From positions 62,001 to 126,000 of the forward strand of contig JAAVEW010000031.1 of the NCBI GenBank assembly GCA_014801075.1: a stretch of 64,000 nucleotides of DNA, given 5' to 3'. The DNA comes from Barnesiella sp. (GTDB lineage Bacteria; Bacteroidota; Bacteroidia; Bacteroidales; Muribaculaceae). The notes below the pieces were generated by a model that saw only the letters and a list, made by a program, of their open reading frames with translations, was not told where the DNA came from and did not search any database. Both the position numbers and the translations under genes were made by a program. Numbering within the stretch: position 1 is the first letter of the stretch; every line of letters starts with the position of its first letter. Shown piece by piece: positions 36,626 through 46,026 of the stretch.

Positions 36626-37915
36626 TTAGTTAGCGAATGTATTTACACATCCTGCGAAGAGGATTGCTCCGGTGGAGTGTTCATATAAAACATATATAAA
36701 CGGGCGGTTAAACTTCAAAGTAACGTCATAGTATTTCGGAGGATAAGCACCCGACTCCATTCCTATTTCGGTTACCGAAGCTGCTACCGCTCCCTCTTCA
36801 TCGACTTCAAATGTGGACTTCTGAAGCACTTGGGTAATTGTTAGATCTACATCTGACATGTTTGAAAAATCAGCATCAGAAGCATAAATATCAGCCAGAC
36901 CCAATTCCTCCATAATGGACTCAAACCTTACCTCAGATTCAATTTTGAATTTAGGCAGAGTAAGGTTTACCTTTACGCCTCCAAATGCAGGATCCTCAGG
37001 AGCATAAGGCTTGCACAATTTATCCCAGTCGCCGTTGGCAAGGTTTTCTATCGCTTGACTGATGGTCACATCTTCATCCGGCAGAATAAATGCAGCGCCG
37101 AATGACCCGTTGCCGAAACTAAGCTCACACTTCTGCATTGTCTCGGTTTTATTATATGATAAAGCTCCCGGATCATCTTTAAAAGTATTATTCATATACT
37201 TTATCGACGTGCTCCCACCTTGTATATTATAGAAAACACCACTCGCCGTATGTTTGCTGTCAAATTTATACTGCTGAGACCATATTCCTTTGAAATATGA
37301 AGCATTGAAAAGGGCAAAATCGGGAACAGATGTATCTGAAAGGAAGTCGGTAATTTTGCCGTTGGTTTTCGCAAAGCACCAGTCATTCACTTCTTTCACA
37401 TATGTATCGGCATTGATTTTGTGCACTTCCGCATCATAATTTGATGTTAGAGTTGACACAAAATTATTGTGCAGAGGAATGGTCGGGGTAGCCCAAAGCG
37501 AATTGGCAAAATTTACAGTAACTCGCGAATCAAGACGGCCAAGTTCTTTTGACAGTTTCTGATTAAGAGAATTTACTTCGTCAATAGATAATGCATCGTA
37601 TCCCAATGCGTCAAGTATGACGGAACGGGTCTCTCCGGCTGCTCCGTTGGCGAGCATTGAGAACGCGTAGTTAAAACTTACAGGCGAAATAATTATATTC
37701 TTTCCTACGAAGTCATCGGAATTACCCACAACATCCAGCATATTGAAACCGAACTTATTATATTTCGCTACAGCATCAAGTTCGGTCGACGTCAACTCAA
37801 TCGTTCCGGGCTTATCGCCCTGTCCTGAATTTTCAGTTCCGTCATCGTCAGAGCAACCGACCAATCCTATCGCCAAAGCCGCTCCTAAAAAAATAGCATA
37901 ATTTCTTTTATCCAT
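36626..37915 (-). CDS. Serpin-family protease inhibitor lipoprotein
   Basis: The product is 429 residues. A lipoprotein signal (FLGAALAIGLVGC) puts the lipidated Cys at position 21, followed by an acidic Asp/Glu linker. The serpin core follows, with NIIISPVSFNYAFSMLANGA and FNRPFIYVLYEHSTGAILFA. The reactive-loop hinge is EEGAVAASV, with small residues at P14-P10, so it should be able to insert and inhibit. The P1 position is near GMESG-A, suggesting small-residue specificity like elastase (inference). The gene is visibly more AT-rich than its neighbours, which fits recent transfer. It probably shields the cell from host or rival serine proteases. Confidence 0.88.
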   Translation of the reverse strand: MDKRNYAIFLGAALAIGLVGCSDDDGTENSGQGDKPGTIELTSTELDAVAKYNKFGFNMLDVVGNSDDFVGKNIIISPVSFNYAFSMLANGAAGETRSVILDALGYDALSIDEVNSLNQKLSKELGRLDSRVTVNFANSLWATPTIPLHNNFVSTLTSNYDAEVHKINADTYVKEVNDWCFAKTNGKITDFLSDTSVPDFALFNASYFKGIWSQQYKFDSKHTASGVFYNIQGGSTSIKYMNNTFKDDPGALSYNKTETMQKCELSFGNGSFGAAFILPDEDVTISQAIENLANGDWDKLCKPYAPEDPAFGGVKVNLTLPKFKIESEVRFESIMEELGLADIYASDADFSNMSDVDLTITQVLQKSTFEVDEEGAVAASVTEIGMESGAYPPKYYDVTLKFNRPFIYVLYEHSTGAILFAGCVNTFAN

Positions 37916-38023
37916 AATATAAGTGGTTTTATTTAGTTTCGATTATTAAGTGCTGAATGTTTTCCTCATAATTAAACGATGATACTGTGAAGATCGAAAT
38001 TGGTTATTCCTAATCATATTTGC

Positions 38024-38031
38024 CAAAGGTA
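38024..38031 (-). promoter_or_regulatory. Probable -7 promoter element of the serpin gene
   Basis: On the minus strand this reads TACCTTTG (fits TAnnTTTG), about 109 bases upstream of the serpin ATG. The surrounding 391-base gap up to lon is AT-rich and otherwise contains only the lon promoters. Confidence 0.45.
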
Positions 38032-38180
38032 CAATATTGTTTTTAAATTCCAAATAAAAAATACAAAAATTTCTGTTTTATTCTTAATATATGTATTTTT
38101 ATAACTCATTTAGCGCTTATAGTATAGAATCGTCAATTTGCGGATACGCAATTTATGAAATAGGGTCGAACGTGGCAGGG

Positions 38181-38211
38181 TTGCTTTATTGCGGGAAAAT
38201 TAGTACCTTTG
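38181..38211 (+). promoter_or_regulatory. Housekeeping-type promoter of lon
   Basis: TTGC at 38181-38184 and TACCTTTG at 38204-38211 are separated by 19 bases, matching the Bacteroidetes -33/-7 pattern (TTTG, TAnnTTTG). Confidence 0.6.
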
Positions 38212-38225
38212 GCACGAATTTTGCA
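38210..38225 (+). promoter_or_regulatory. Sigma-54 type -24/-12 promoter of lon
   Basis: TGGCACGAATTTTGCA is a full match to the RpoN consensus TGGCACG-N4-TTGCA with exact GG-GC spacing. It overlaps the end of the -7 box of the housekeeping-type promoter and lies 83 bases upstream of the lon ATG. Confidence 0.7.
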
Positions 38226-38306
38226 TGAATCGTTTGGTATGTGCAGTGGCGCATATTTTAAACATCATCATTCAACAGCGTATTAGCAATAATCCTTACT
38301 ATATAG

Positions 38307-40718
38307 ATGAATTTCAACGAAGATAATGACCGTGGACAATTGTTGTCGATAGGCCCTATTGACCTGGGCGAGGCAAAAATGAGAGAACTTGAGGTTGACC
38401 TCAAGGATGTGCCCATCCTCCCCACTCGCAATGTGGTACTGTTTCCCCACGTCACTATACCCATAAAACTCGGTCGCGAAACCTCGATGCGCATTGCCGA
38501 GATTGCCAAGAAACGCGAGATTGCCATCGGTATCGTGTGCCAGCTCGACTCAACCGAGGATGAACCCGCCCTCAATGCGCTCTGCCATTATGGCGTGCTC
38601 GGCGAGGTGTTGCAGATAATACAGCTCCCCGACAATACGAGCACTGCGATAGTGCGCGGCACCCGCAAGTTTAAAATACTCGGCCGCGGAGCGGGCGCAA
38701 CGATGCCCGAAGCTCCTCTGAGCGCCGAGGTAAAATTTATCAACGAGACTTCGGTCAGGGGTACTGACAAGGAGTTTGACGCCGTGTGTGACGACATCAA
38801 GTCAACGGCAATGAAACTGGCTTCGGCTGCTTCGGAAAATCCGATTGAGGCCGACTTCATTTTCAACATGACCAACAACTCGGCTGCCCGCGAAGAGCTT
38901 ATCAACCTTACCGCCACCCACGTGCCCGTCGACATCAAAGCCAAGATGTCGATGCTCGCGATGTTCCGCATCAAGGAGCGCGCCGTGGCCCTGCTCAGCG
39001 AGCTCGTCAAGCAGGAGGAGATGGTCAATATTGCCAAGATGGTGCATCAGCGCGCCCGCGACTCGTTTGACGACCAGCAGCGACGCGTGTTCCTGCAGCG
39101 CCAGATGGAGGCCATCGACCAGGAACTCAACGGCGAGGAGAACGACGCCGACAATTTCAAGGCCAAGGCAGCCTCGATGGATATTCCCGAAAAGGCTGCG
39201 GCCCACTTCAACAAGGAGGTGGAGAAACTGATGCGTCTCAACCCGCAGAGCCCCGACTACAGCGTGCAGTACGCCTACCTCGAGACATTCCTCGAACTCC
39301 CCTGGGGCATCAACAGCGAACTCAACAGCGATTTCGCCAAAGCCGAGGAGGAACTTGACTCCTGCCACTACGGACTGGAGAAGGTCAAGGAGCGCATACT
39401 CGAACAGATAGCGGTGCTGATGCACAACCCCGACGGCAAGTCACCCATACTTTGCCTCGTAGGCCCTCCCGGCGTGGGCAAAACGTCGTTGGGCCAGTCG
39501 ATAGCCGATGCTCTCGGCCGCAAGTTTCAGCGCATATCGCTCGGCGGTCTGCACGACGAGGCCGAGATACGCGGCCACCGTCGCACCTATATCGGTGCTA
39601 TGCCGGGCCGCATCATCGAAGCGATGCGCCGCGCCGGCACCTCCAACCCGGTGCTGATGCTCGACGAAATCGACAAGATAGGCAATGACTACAAGGGTGA
39701 CCCCGCAGCGGCTCTGCTTGAAGTGCTCGACCCGGAGCAGAACTATCGTTTCCACGACAACTACGTCGACGTGGATTTCGACCTGTCGAAGGTGCTCTTC
39801 ATAGCCACGGCCAATACGCTCGAAACCGTGCAGCGTCCGCTCATCGACCGCATGGAGGTGATTGACCTCTCAGGCTATATACTTGAGGAGAAGATTGCTA
39901 TCGCACGCGACTACCTGCTGCCCCGCCTCCGCCGCGAGTACAATATAGCGGATGAAGCGCTGCAAATCAGCGACGACGCTCTCGCCCTCATAGTGGAAAG
40001 CTACACGGCCGAAAGCGGTGTGCGCCAGCTTGAGAAAGCGCTCGCCTCGGTGGCCCGCAAAGTGGTGTACCGCACTGTCGGCAAAAAGCCGGTGAAGATG
40101 CCTGTAGAGAAAGATGACGTCAAGGATTACCTCGGCATAGAGAAATACAGCAAGGACCGCTACGAGGGCAATTCATTCCCCGGCGTAGTGACCGGCCTTG
40201 CATGGACAGCCGTCGGTGGTGAAATACTTTTCATAGAGACTTCGCTCAGCCGGGGCAAAGGTGAGAAACTTACGCTTACCGGCAACCTCGGCGACGTGAT
40301 GAAGGAGTCGGCAATGATTGCGTTGCAGTTTGTGAAATCACACGCCGACCAGCTCGGCATTCCTCACGAACGCTTCGAGAAGACCGAACTGCATATCCAC
40401 GTGCCGGAGGGCGCCATTCCCAAGGATGGCCCGTCGGCGGGTATCACTATGGCTACGTCAATAGCTTCGGCATTCACGGGACGCCGCGTTGCCGAGCGCC
40501 TCGCCATGACGGGTGAAATCACCCTGCGCGGCAAGGTACTACCCGTGGGTGGCATCAAGGAGAAGATTCTGGCCGCCAAACGCGCCGGCATCACCGACAT
40601 CATCCTCTCGTCGGCCAACCGCAAGGACATCGACGACATCCCCGCAAAGTATCTCGACGGCCTGACATTCCACTACGTCGACACCGTAACCGAAGTGCTC
40701 GACATAGCGCTGATATAA
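38307..40718 (+). CDS. lon: ATP-dependent protease Lon
   Basis: The product is 803 residues. N-terminal substrate-binding domain: [23 protein letters not shown] domain with Walker [13 protein letters not shown] and [17 protein letters not shown]. Protease domain with the Ser-Lys dyad in [13 protein letters not shown] and [16 protein letters not shown]. It degrades misfolded and some regulatory proteins in the cytosol. The upstream region has both a housekeeping-type and a sigma-54 type promoter. The gene is followed by a very long perfect hairpin. Confidence 0.96.
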   Translation: MNFNEDNDRGQLLSIGPIDLGEAKMRELEVDLKDVPILPTRNVVLFPHVTIPIKLGRETSMRIAEIAKKREIAIGIVCQLDSTEDEPALNALCHYGVLGEVLQIIQLPDNTSTAIVRGTRKFKILGRGAGATMPEAPLSAEVKFINETSVRGTDKEFDAVCDDIKSTAMKLASAASENPIEADFIFNMTNNSAAREELINLTATHVPVDIKAKMSMLAMFRIKERAVALLSELVKQEEMVNIAKMVHQRARDSFDDQQRRVFLQRQMEAIDQELNGEENDADNFKAKAASMDIPEKAAAHFNKEVEKLMRLNPQSPDYSVQYAYLETFLELPWGINSELNSDFAKAEEELDSCHYGLEKVKERILEQIAVLMHNPDGKSPILCLVGPPGVGKTSLGQSIADALGRKFQRISLGGLHDEAEIRGHRRTYIGAMPGRIIEAMRRAGTSNPVLMLDEIDKIGNDYKGDPAAALLEVLDPEQNYRFHDNYVDVDFDLSKVLFIATANTLETVQRPLIDRMEVIDLSGYILEEKIAIARDYLLPRLRREYNIADEALQISDDALALIVESYTAESGVRQLEKALASVARKVVYRTVGKKPVKMPVEKDDVKDYLGIEKYSKDRYEGNSFPGVVTGLAWTAVGGEILFIETSLSRGKGEKLTLTGNLGDVMKESAMIALQFVKSHADQLGIPHERFEKTELHIHVPEGAIPKDGPSAGITMATSIASAFTGRRVAERLAMTGEITLRGKVLPVGGIKEKILAAKRAGITDIILSSANRKDIDDIPAKYLDGLTFHYVDTVTEVLDIALI

Positions 40719-40727
40719 GCAGGGTTA

Positions 40728-40787
40728 CATCAACAACAACGGGAGGCATATTGCGACTGTGCGATATGCCTCCCGTTGTTGTTGATG
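40728..40787. terminator. Perfect 24-bp inverted repeat between lon and the CPBP gene
   Basis: Bases 40728-40751 are fully complementary to 40764-40787 (stem core GGGAGGCATAT/ATATGCCTCCC, outer part built of CAA triplets), with a 12-base loop. No T-run follows on either strand. Its place between convergent genes suggests a bidirectional terminator or transcript-end stabiliser. Confidence 0.65.
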
Positions 40788-40811
40788 CGGTTATATCCGT
40801 GTGCCACTCCG

Positions 40812-41750
40812 CTACTTCTGACGGACGGGACGACCGCGGAGGGCGCGCTCACGCAGCAGGTATATGCCGAGCGCCGTTACAAAGATGCTGAATGCTATTG
40901 TGGTCCAGTTGTTGCCTATGCTCAGTGCGGCGGCATCGGCCAGCTCGGTCTCTTCGCCTGCACGCGCCGACAGCCATGACAGTATCACCACGAGCGAGTT
41001 GTTGAACGCATGGGCTATCACCGGCACCCACACCGAGCCGCTCCACCATATAAGATAACCGAAGTAAGCACCGAGAAGCAGACGGGGCAGGAAGCCGAAG
41101 AACTGGAAGTGCATGAAGCTGAAAATGAACGCTGCGGCCCAGATGGCAAGATGCTTTTTGGCTCGGGGCATCGACATGAAAAGGTTCTGCAGAGCGCCGC
41201 GGAAGAATAGTTCCTCAGCCAGGCCGGTCAGCACGCCTATGATAAGAATACCCATGATGAGGTCGCCTACCGATGTGCCTCCCGCAAGGGCGTCAACGCC
41301 GCTGTTGGCATTGTCCTCCATGCTGCGCAGCATTTCCTCAAGCCCGCTGAGTGACTGCGGCAAGTGAAGGTTGCTGTTAACCTCTATGAGCCATTCCATT
41401 GCTGGGAGCGCTGTCACCATCACCACGAGCGACATCACTATGACTCCGACGCGCGGTTTCACATTGACCGTAAGCAGCGAAGCGGGCAGACGCGTGGCGG
41501 TAAACGCCGCCGCTACGGCAGGAAGTATGAACACGAGGAGGTCCTGAAAGATTGCGAATATCCTCATGCCTTTCGGCGACATCACTTTCTCACCGCCGAT
41601 TATCATGGTGACAACCGACAGCAGCATCAGCATGATGAAAAACGCGCCGAAAAGCACGCCGATGGCGCGTCCCGGACTGTTGACCACGGGCAGCCATCCG
41701 TTACCGCGCTGCGAATTAAACGAAGTAGAATTAATATCCTTCAAATCCAT
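40812..41750 (-). CDS. CPBP family intramembrane glutamic endopeptidase
   Basis: The product is 312 residues with about eight hydrophobic segments. The CPBP (CAAX protease and bacteriocin-processing, Abi) motifs are all present: EELFFRGALQNLF (EExxxR), FSFMHFQFFGFLPR with its His, and PVIAHAFNNSLVV with His and Asn. Bacterial members include immunity and maturation proteases; the substrate is unknown here. The N-terminus (NSTSFNSQRGNGWLPVVNSP) is a cytosolic lead. It is transcribed with or after the tRNA methyltransferase on the same strand (50-base gap). Confidence 0.87.
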   Translation of the reverse strand: MDLKDINSTSFNSQRGNGWLPVVNSPGRAIGVLFGAFFIMLMLLSVVTMIIGGEKVMSPKGMRIFAIFQDLLVFILPAVAAAFTATRLPASLLTVNVKPRVGVIVMSLVVMVTALPAMEWLIEVNSNLHLPQSLSGLEEMLRSMEDNANSGVDALAGGTSVGDLIMGILIIGVLTGLAEELFFRGALQNLFMSMPRAKKHLAIWAAAFIFSFMHFQFFGFLPRLLLGAYFGYLIWWSGSVWVPVIAHAFNNSLVVILSWLSARAGEETELADAAALSIGNNWTTIAFSIFVTALGIYLLRERALRGRPVRQK

Positions 41751-41800
41751 ATTCTTTTTCTTTTTTTGAGTTTGCTTGGGTTGATGAGTTATTTATCGTG

Positions 41801-42541
41801 TCAGAAGTTGAGGTAGAAGTCTTTGAGGAGGGAGATGTAGGCGGGGGTGTAGCTGTTGTCGGGATTGGAGATGACGAGGTCGGTTTCGGCGCATGGGCCC
41901 GCCGGGTTGGTGGAGAATTGCCAGAGGGTGCGGCGTGCCGGTTTGCCGGCGCGGGTGAACACGTGGCAACGACGTGTCGGGTGCAGCCCGGCAAGCGATG
42001 ATTCAAACAGTACCTCTTCATCGCGCACGGCGGGAAATACCATTGCAAACATGCCTCCGCCGCGCAGCAACTTGGCGCTGACACTCAGCAGGGCCCGCAA
42101 CGGCAGCGTGTCGTCATGTCGTGCTGTAGCACGGTCAGCGTCGGGGGAATGCAGCCGTTCGGTAAAGAACGGAGGATTGCTGACTATCAGGTCGTAAGCG
42201 CCGGAGAGGGCATCATCGGAGGCGAGTGTAAGGAAGTCGGCCTGCGACACCTCTACCTTCCCGCTGAACGGCGAGGCTGCTATATTGCCGGCACACTCGG
42301 CCACGGCGTCGGCGTTGATGTCGATACACCGCACCGTCGCTTCAGGGTAACGTTGCGCCAGCATCAGGGCCACGACGCCCGTGCCGCAACCCACGTCGAG
42401 CACACGACCCTCCGCACTGTCGGCCGGCAATTGCGCCCAGCCGCCGAGAAGCACACCGTCAGTACCCACTTTCATGGCACTCAGCCGATTGGAAAGCGAG
42501 AACTGCTTGAAGCGGAATATTGTCTCACGGTTCTTGTTCAT
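41801..42541 (-). CDS. tRNA1(Val) adenine-37 N6-methyltransferase (TrmN6/YfiC type)
   Basis: The product is 246 residues from the ATG at 42541 (MNKNRETIFRFKQFSLSNRL). A version starting at 42583 covers the promoter and is less likely. SAM motif I is VLDVGCGTGVVALMLAQR, and the catalytic motif is DLIVSNPPFF, the N6-adenine type (NPPF/Y). The opening FRFKQFSLSNRLSAMKVGTD is diagnostic for TrmN6, which modifies A37 of tRNA-Val. It is divergent from engB. Confidence 0.88.
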   Translation of the reverse strand: MNKNRETIFRFKQFSLSNRLSAMKVGTDGVLLGGWAQLPADSAEGRVLDVGCGTGVVALMLAQRYPEATVRCIDINADAVAECAGNIAASPFSGKVEVSQADFLTLASDDALSGAYDLIVSNPPFFTERLHSPDADRATARHDDTLPLRALLSVSAKLLRGGGMFAMVFPAVRDEEVLFESSLAGLHPTRRCHVFTRAGKPARRTLWQFSTNPAGPCAETDLVISNPDNSYTPAYISLLKDFYLNF

Positions 42542-42552
42542 ACGATTGCCTG

Positions 42553-42560
42553 CAAAATTA
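42553..42560 (-). promoter_or_regulatory. Probable -7 promoter element of trmN6
   Basis: On the minus strand this is TAATTTTG (fits TAnnTTTG), 12 bases upstream of the ATG at 42541. It supports that start over the one at 42583. Confidence 0.5.
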
Positions 42561-42603
42561 CAATTTTTCGGACCTTTACACAACTATTTATCCCCAAATT
42601 GGT

Positions 42604-42611
42604 TATCTTTG
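42604..42611 (+). promoter_or_regulatory. Probable -7 promoter element of engB
   Basis: TATCTTTG fits TAnnTTTG, 58 bases upstream of the engB ATG. Confidence 0.5.
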
Positions 42612-42669
42612 CAAAAGAGATTAGCAATCATGAGCCGACAGCATACCGGCTCTAAAAACTCATAACGAC

Positions 42670-43278
42670 ATGATAATCAATAGCGCACGCTTCGTCATAT
42701 CCAACACCAAGGCATCGGCCTGCCCCGACGACACCCGTCACGAATACGCATTCATAGGACGCTCCAATGTGGGCAAGTCATCGCTCATCAACATGCTGAC
42801 CGGCAAAAAGTCGCTGGCCCAGACATCGGCCACACCGGGTAAAACGATGCTTATCAACCACTTCCTTGTCAACGACTCGTGGTATATCGTCGACCTCCCC
42901 GGCTACGGATACGCGCAGCGCAGCAAGGAGAGCCGTAAGGAAATCGACCGAATCATACGCGACTACATACTTAACCGCGCGCAGATGACATCGCTCTTCG
43001 TGCTCATCGACGTGCGCCACAAACCGCAGAAAATCGACCTCGAATTCATGGAATGGCTCGGCGAGAACGGCGTGCCGTTTGCCATAGTATTCACCAAACT
43101 CGACAAGCTCTCCCCCACCGCCTCCAAGAAATCCATCGCCAACTACTGCACCACCCTGCTCGAACAGTGGGAGGAACTGCCCCCCATATTCGCCACCTCA
43201 AGCGAGGACCGCCGCGGCCGCGATGCCCTGCTCGACTACATAGAGCAGCTCAATCAGCTCCCCGTCCAAACCGATTGA
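42670..43278 (+). CDS. engB: Ribosome biogenesis GTP-binding protein EngB (YsxC/YihA)
   Basis: The product is 202 residues. G1 is [15 protein letters not shown]2 lies in [15 protein letters not shown]3 is [14 protein letters not shown] and G4 is FTKLDKL, then G5 ATSSEDR. This is the complete EngB pattern. It is an essential GTPase for assembly of the large ribosomal subunit. It is divergent from trmN6 and followed by a repeat-rich spacer. Confidence 0.94.
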   Translation: MIINSARFVISNTKASACPDDTRHEYAFIGRSNVGKSSLINMLTGKKSLAQTSATPGKTMLINHFLVNDSWYIVDLPGYGYAQRSKESRKEIDRIIRDYILNRAQMTSLFVLIDVRHKPQKIDLEFMEWLGENGVPFAIVFTKLDKLSPTASKKSIANYCTTLLEQWEELPPIFATSSEDRRGRDALLDYIEQLNQLPVQTD

Positions 43279-43314
43279 CCCTTTCCCGTGTTATAGTTTT
43301 AAAAGCTCAAAACC

Positions 43315-43490
43315 CCGACCGCCAAAAGGCCGTCCCAAAGCTGAAAGCCCGCCCAGAAGCCAAAGCTGAAAAGCCGGCACTAATGCCGGGCCTTAAGCGC
43401 CCACTGAAAGCCCGCCCGAAGCCAAAGCTGAATGCCCGCCAGTGCGGCAAGAAGGAATGTGCTGAGGCCGAAAGGCCGAAGAATTGAAAA
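43315..43490. repeat. Repeat-rich spacer with a 30-bp direct repeat
   Basis: The segment 43341-43370 (CTGAAAGCCCGCCC then GAAGCCAAAGCTGAA) recurs at 43404-43432 with one base missing. Small palindromes (GCCGGCA-CTAA-TGCCGGG, and AGGCCGAAAGGCCG) are interspersed. An open frame reads through, but the one-base difference between copies shifts frame, so it is not a coding repeat. Confidence 0.6.
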
Positions 43491-43510
43491 CTTTAAAACT
43501 ATGATAAATT

Positions 43511-43678
43511 ATGGAAACTAACAACAAAACCACCCAGAGCGAAATCGAGGAAGCACGCCGCGACCTCCCCGGCGCAGCAGTCAACGCTGCCGATGAAAAT
43601 GCCGACAACTCCGAACTCGTAAAGGAGCGCACCGCCACACTCAACAACAACCCCCGCAACGAGGGAAACCCCGTGTGA
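43511..43678 (+). CDS. Small hypothetical protein, 55 residues
   Basis: An ATG at 43511 opens a 55-codon frame (METNNKTTQSEIEEARRDLP) that ends at a TGA at 43676. It is hydrophilic, rich in Asn, Glu and Ala, with no signal peptide or membrane helix, and probably disordered. Codon use resembles the neighbouring real genes. A strong terminator follows directly after the stop, which supports it being the end of a transcript. I do not recognise a family. It may be co-transcribed with engB. Confidence 0.55.
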   Translation: METNNKTTQSEIEEARRDLPGAAVNAADENADNSELVKERTATLNNNPRNEGNPV

Positions 43679-43704
43679 TGGTATCTGACACATTAAAAAA
43701 ATTT

Positions 43705-43741
43705 GCAGGCTGAAACTACATTTCCGTATCTTTCAGCCTGC
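43705..43741 (+). terminator. Strong intrinsic terminator upstream of relA
   Basis: GCAGGCTGAAA and TTTCAGCCTGC form a perfect 11-bp stem around a 15-base loop, followed by TTTTATGTTTTTTTT. Confidence 0.85.
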
Positions 43742-43758
43742 TTTTATGTTTTTTTTGT

Positions 43759-43766
43759 TAACTTTG
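43759..43766 (+). promoter_or_regulatory. Probable -7 promoter element of relA
   Basis: TAACTTTG fits TAnnTTTG, 52 bases before the ATG at 43819, directly after the T-run of the preceding terminator. Confidence 0.55.
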
Positions 43767-43818
43767 TTGATTAATAAACTCAGTCAGTTGATTACTAAAC
43801 TAACTTAGCCAAACGCAC

Positions 43819-46026
43819 ATGACAACCTCTCAACAACAGTCATCGGGTAAAATCACGCTCATGGGTCTCTGCCGCAGTCTTTACGAGCAGATGTCGGCCC
43901 AGGGCATCGGTACGGAGCAGATGCGTCATCTGGCGCGCCTGTTGCGCACCGCCTCACGTGAGGGCCACCTGCAACGCGACCGCTTCGGGTTGAGTCCGGT
44001 GATACACAATCTCCACACAGCCCACGCACTGTGCAGCCGTGTGAGCCCCGACCCCAAAATGGTGGCAGCCATCATGTTGCGTAACCTCGTCAACTGCGAG
44101 TATCTCACGCTTGACGATGTCAAAGCCGAATGGGGCGAGGACGTGGCGAAACTGCTCGGCGGACTGCGCAACATCACAGGCCTCTATGCCAAGCAGGTGG
44201 CCGTGGAGAGCGACAATTTCCGCAGGCTGCTTATGACATTTGCCGAGGATATACGCGTCATTATCATCATGATAATAGACCGTCTGGAGCTGATGAAACT
44301 CATCAACCACCACCCCAACGAACGTCTTGTGCGTGAGGTTGCCTACGAGGCCAACTTCCTCTACGCCCCGCTGGCCCACCGTCTCGGTCTCTACGCCATC
44401 AAGGGGGAGATAGAGGATATGTCGCTCAAATATACCAACCGCAAGGCATTCGACGACATAGCCCAACACCTCAACGAAACCAAAGCCAACCGCGACGCCT
44501 ATATCGCCGACTTCATAAAGCCCGTGCGCGAGAAGCTCGATGCGGCAGGCATCAAATATGAAATCAAAGGTCGCACCAAGTCGATATTCTCGATCTGGAA
44601 CAAGCTCGTCAAGCAGAAAACCGACATAGCCCACATCTACGACCTCTTCGCCATACGTATCATCATCGACACCCCGCCTGAGCGCGAGAAAGCTGACTGC
44701 TGGCTCGCCTACTCAATCGTGACCGACATGTACCGCCCCAACCCCGCGCGCATGAAGGACTGGATAAGCATCCCGAAATCCAACGGTTACGAGTCGCTCC
44801 ACATAACCGTGGCCGGTCCCGACGGACGTTGGGTCGAAGTGCAGATACGCACCCGCCGCATGGACCTCGTGGCCGAGAAGGGCGTTGCTGCCCACTGGCG
44901 CTACAAAGGTATCAAGAGCGAGGGGGAGATGGACACGTGGATGAACAAGGTGCGCAACATACTCGAAGGGGGCGCCGAAGGCCCTATGGAGCTGATGCGC
45001 AACTTCAAGATGGACTTCTACGACAAGGAGGTGTTTGTGTTCACCCCCAAAGGAGACCTCTACAAACTGCCCCTCGGAGCTACGGTGCTCGACTTCGCCT
45101 TCAACATCCATTCGCGACTCGGATGCCAGTGCACAGGCGCGAGCGTCAACGGCAAGAACCAGAAAATCAACTACCGACTGCGCAGCGGTGACACCGTGGA
45201 GATTCTTACCTCCAACGCCCAGAGTCCCAAGCAGGACTGGCTCAACTTCGTGGTGACATCCAAGGCGCGTACCAAGATACGCCAGACCCTCAACGAGCGC
45301 TCCAACCAGGCCTCGGAACTGGCCAAGGAGATGCTGCAACGCCGCTTCAAGAACCGCAAGATTGACCTTGAAGAGGCTCCGCTCATGCGCACCATAAAGA
45401 AACTCGGCTACAAGACCGTGACCGACTTCTACAACGACATAGCCAAGGAGGTGCTCGACATCAACACCGTCATCGAGGCCTACGAGCAGTCAACCGAGAA
45501 GCGCGCGGCCGAAGTGGAAACCCGTTCGGCCGGAGAGTTTGTGCTCCCCACCGCCGACGATACGGCCACCGCTTCGACCAACGATGTTCTCGTAATCGGC
45601 AACAACATCAAGGGTATCAACTACCGCCTCGCCCGCTGCTGCAACCCCATACACGGCGACGAGGTGTTCGGCTTCATATCGTCGGAGGGCGTGGTCAGCA
45701 TCCACCGTGCCGACTGCCCCAACGCCATCCACATGCGCCGGCGATACCCCTACCGCGTGGTCCCCACCCGCTGGTCGGGCAAAATCGGCGACCAGCTCGC
45801 CACCACCCTGCGCGTGGTAGGCAACGACGACATCGGCATCGTCACCAACATATCCTCTATCATCAACAAAGAGAAGGACGTGACCCTGCGCGCCATATCC
45901 ATCGACTCCAACGACGGACTGTTTCAGGGGCACCTCTCGGTGGGAGTGAACGACGTGTCGGCACTTAAAACATTGATAAAGAAAATAAAAACGATAAAAG
46001 GAGTAAAAGATGTACAGCGTATATAA
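43819..46026 (+). CDS. relA: RelA/SpoT homologue, probably synthetase-only (RelA type)
   Basis: The product is 735 residues with the long-RSH order: HD domain, synthetase, TGS, linker and ACT. In the HD domain the catalytic pair is lost: MLRNLVNCE stands where bifunctional enzymes have LLHDVxED, so Arg88-Asn89 replace His-Asp and Asn92-Cys93 replace Glu-Asp. The synthetase domain is intact (GRTKSIFSIWNKLVKQ, SIPKSNGYESLHITV, VEVQIRTRRMD). TGS is FVFTPKGDLYKLPLGATVLD. It should make (p)ppGpp on starved ribosomes but not degrade it. A bifunctional partner must be encoded elsewhere. The 3' end overlaps the next gene. Confidence 0.88.
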   Translation: MTTSQQQSSGKITLMGLCRSLYEQMSAQGIGTEQMRHLARLLRTASREGHLQRDRFGLSPVIHNLHTAHALCSRVSPDPKMVAAIMLRNLVNCEYLTLDDVKAEWGEDVAKLLGGLRNITGLYAKQVAVESDNFRRLLMTFAEDIRVIIIMIIDRLELMKLINHHPNERLVREVAYEANFLYAPLAHRLGLYAIKGEIEDMSLKYTNRKAFDDIAQHLNETKANRDAYIADFIKPVREKLDAAGIKYEIKGRTKSIFSIWNKLVKQKTDIAHIYDLFAIRIIIDTPPEREKADCWLAYSIVTDMYRPNPARMKDWISIPKSNGYESLHITVAGPDGRWVEVQIRTRRMDLVAEKGVAAHWRYKGIKSEGEMDTWMNKVRNILEGGAEGPMELMRNFKMDFYDKEVFVFTPKGDLYKLPLGATVLDFAFNIHSRLGCQCTGASVNGKNQKINYRLRSGDTVEILTSNAQSPKQDWLNFVVTSKARTKIRQTLNERSNQASELAKEMLQRRFKNRKIDLEEAPLMRTIKKLGYKTVTDFYNDIAKEVLDINTVIEAYEQSTEKRAAEVETRSAGEFVLPTADDTATASTNDVLVIGNNIKGINYRLARCCNPIHGDEVFGFISSEGVVSIHRADCPNAIHMRRRYPYRVVPTRWSGKIGDQLATTLRVVGNDDIGIVTNISSIINKEKDVTLRAISIDSNDGLFQGHLSVGVNDVSALKTLIKKIKTIKGVKDVQRI

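Noticed and set aside
43053..43487. A plus-strand frame reading out of engB into a Lys/Ala/Pro repeat
   Set aside because: It starts inside engB in another frame, and the two DNA repeat copies differ by one base, which shifts the frame. It is a repeat artefact.
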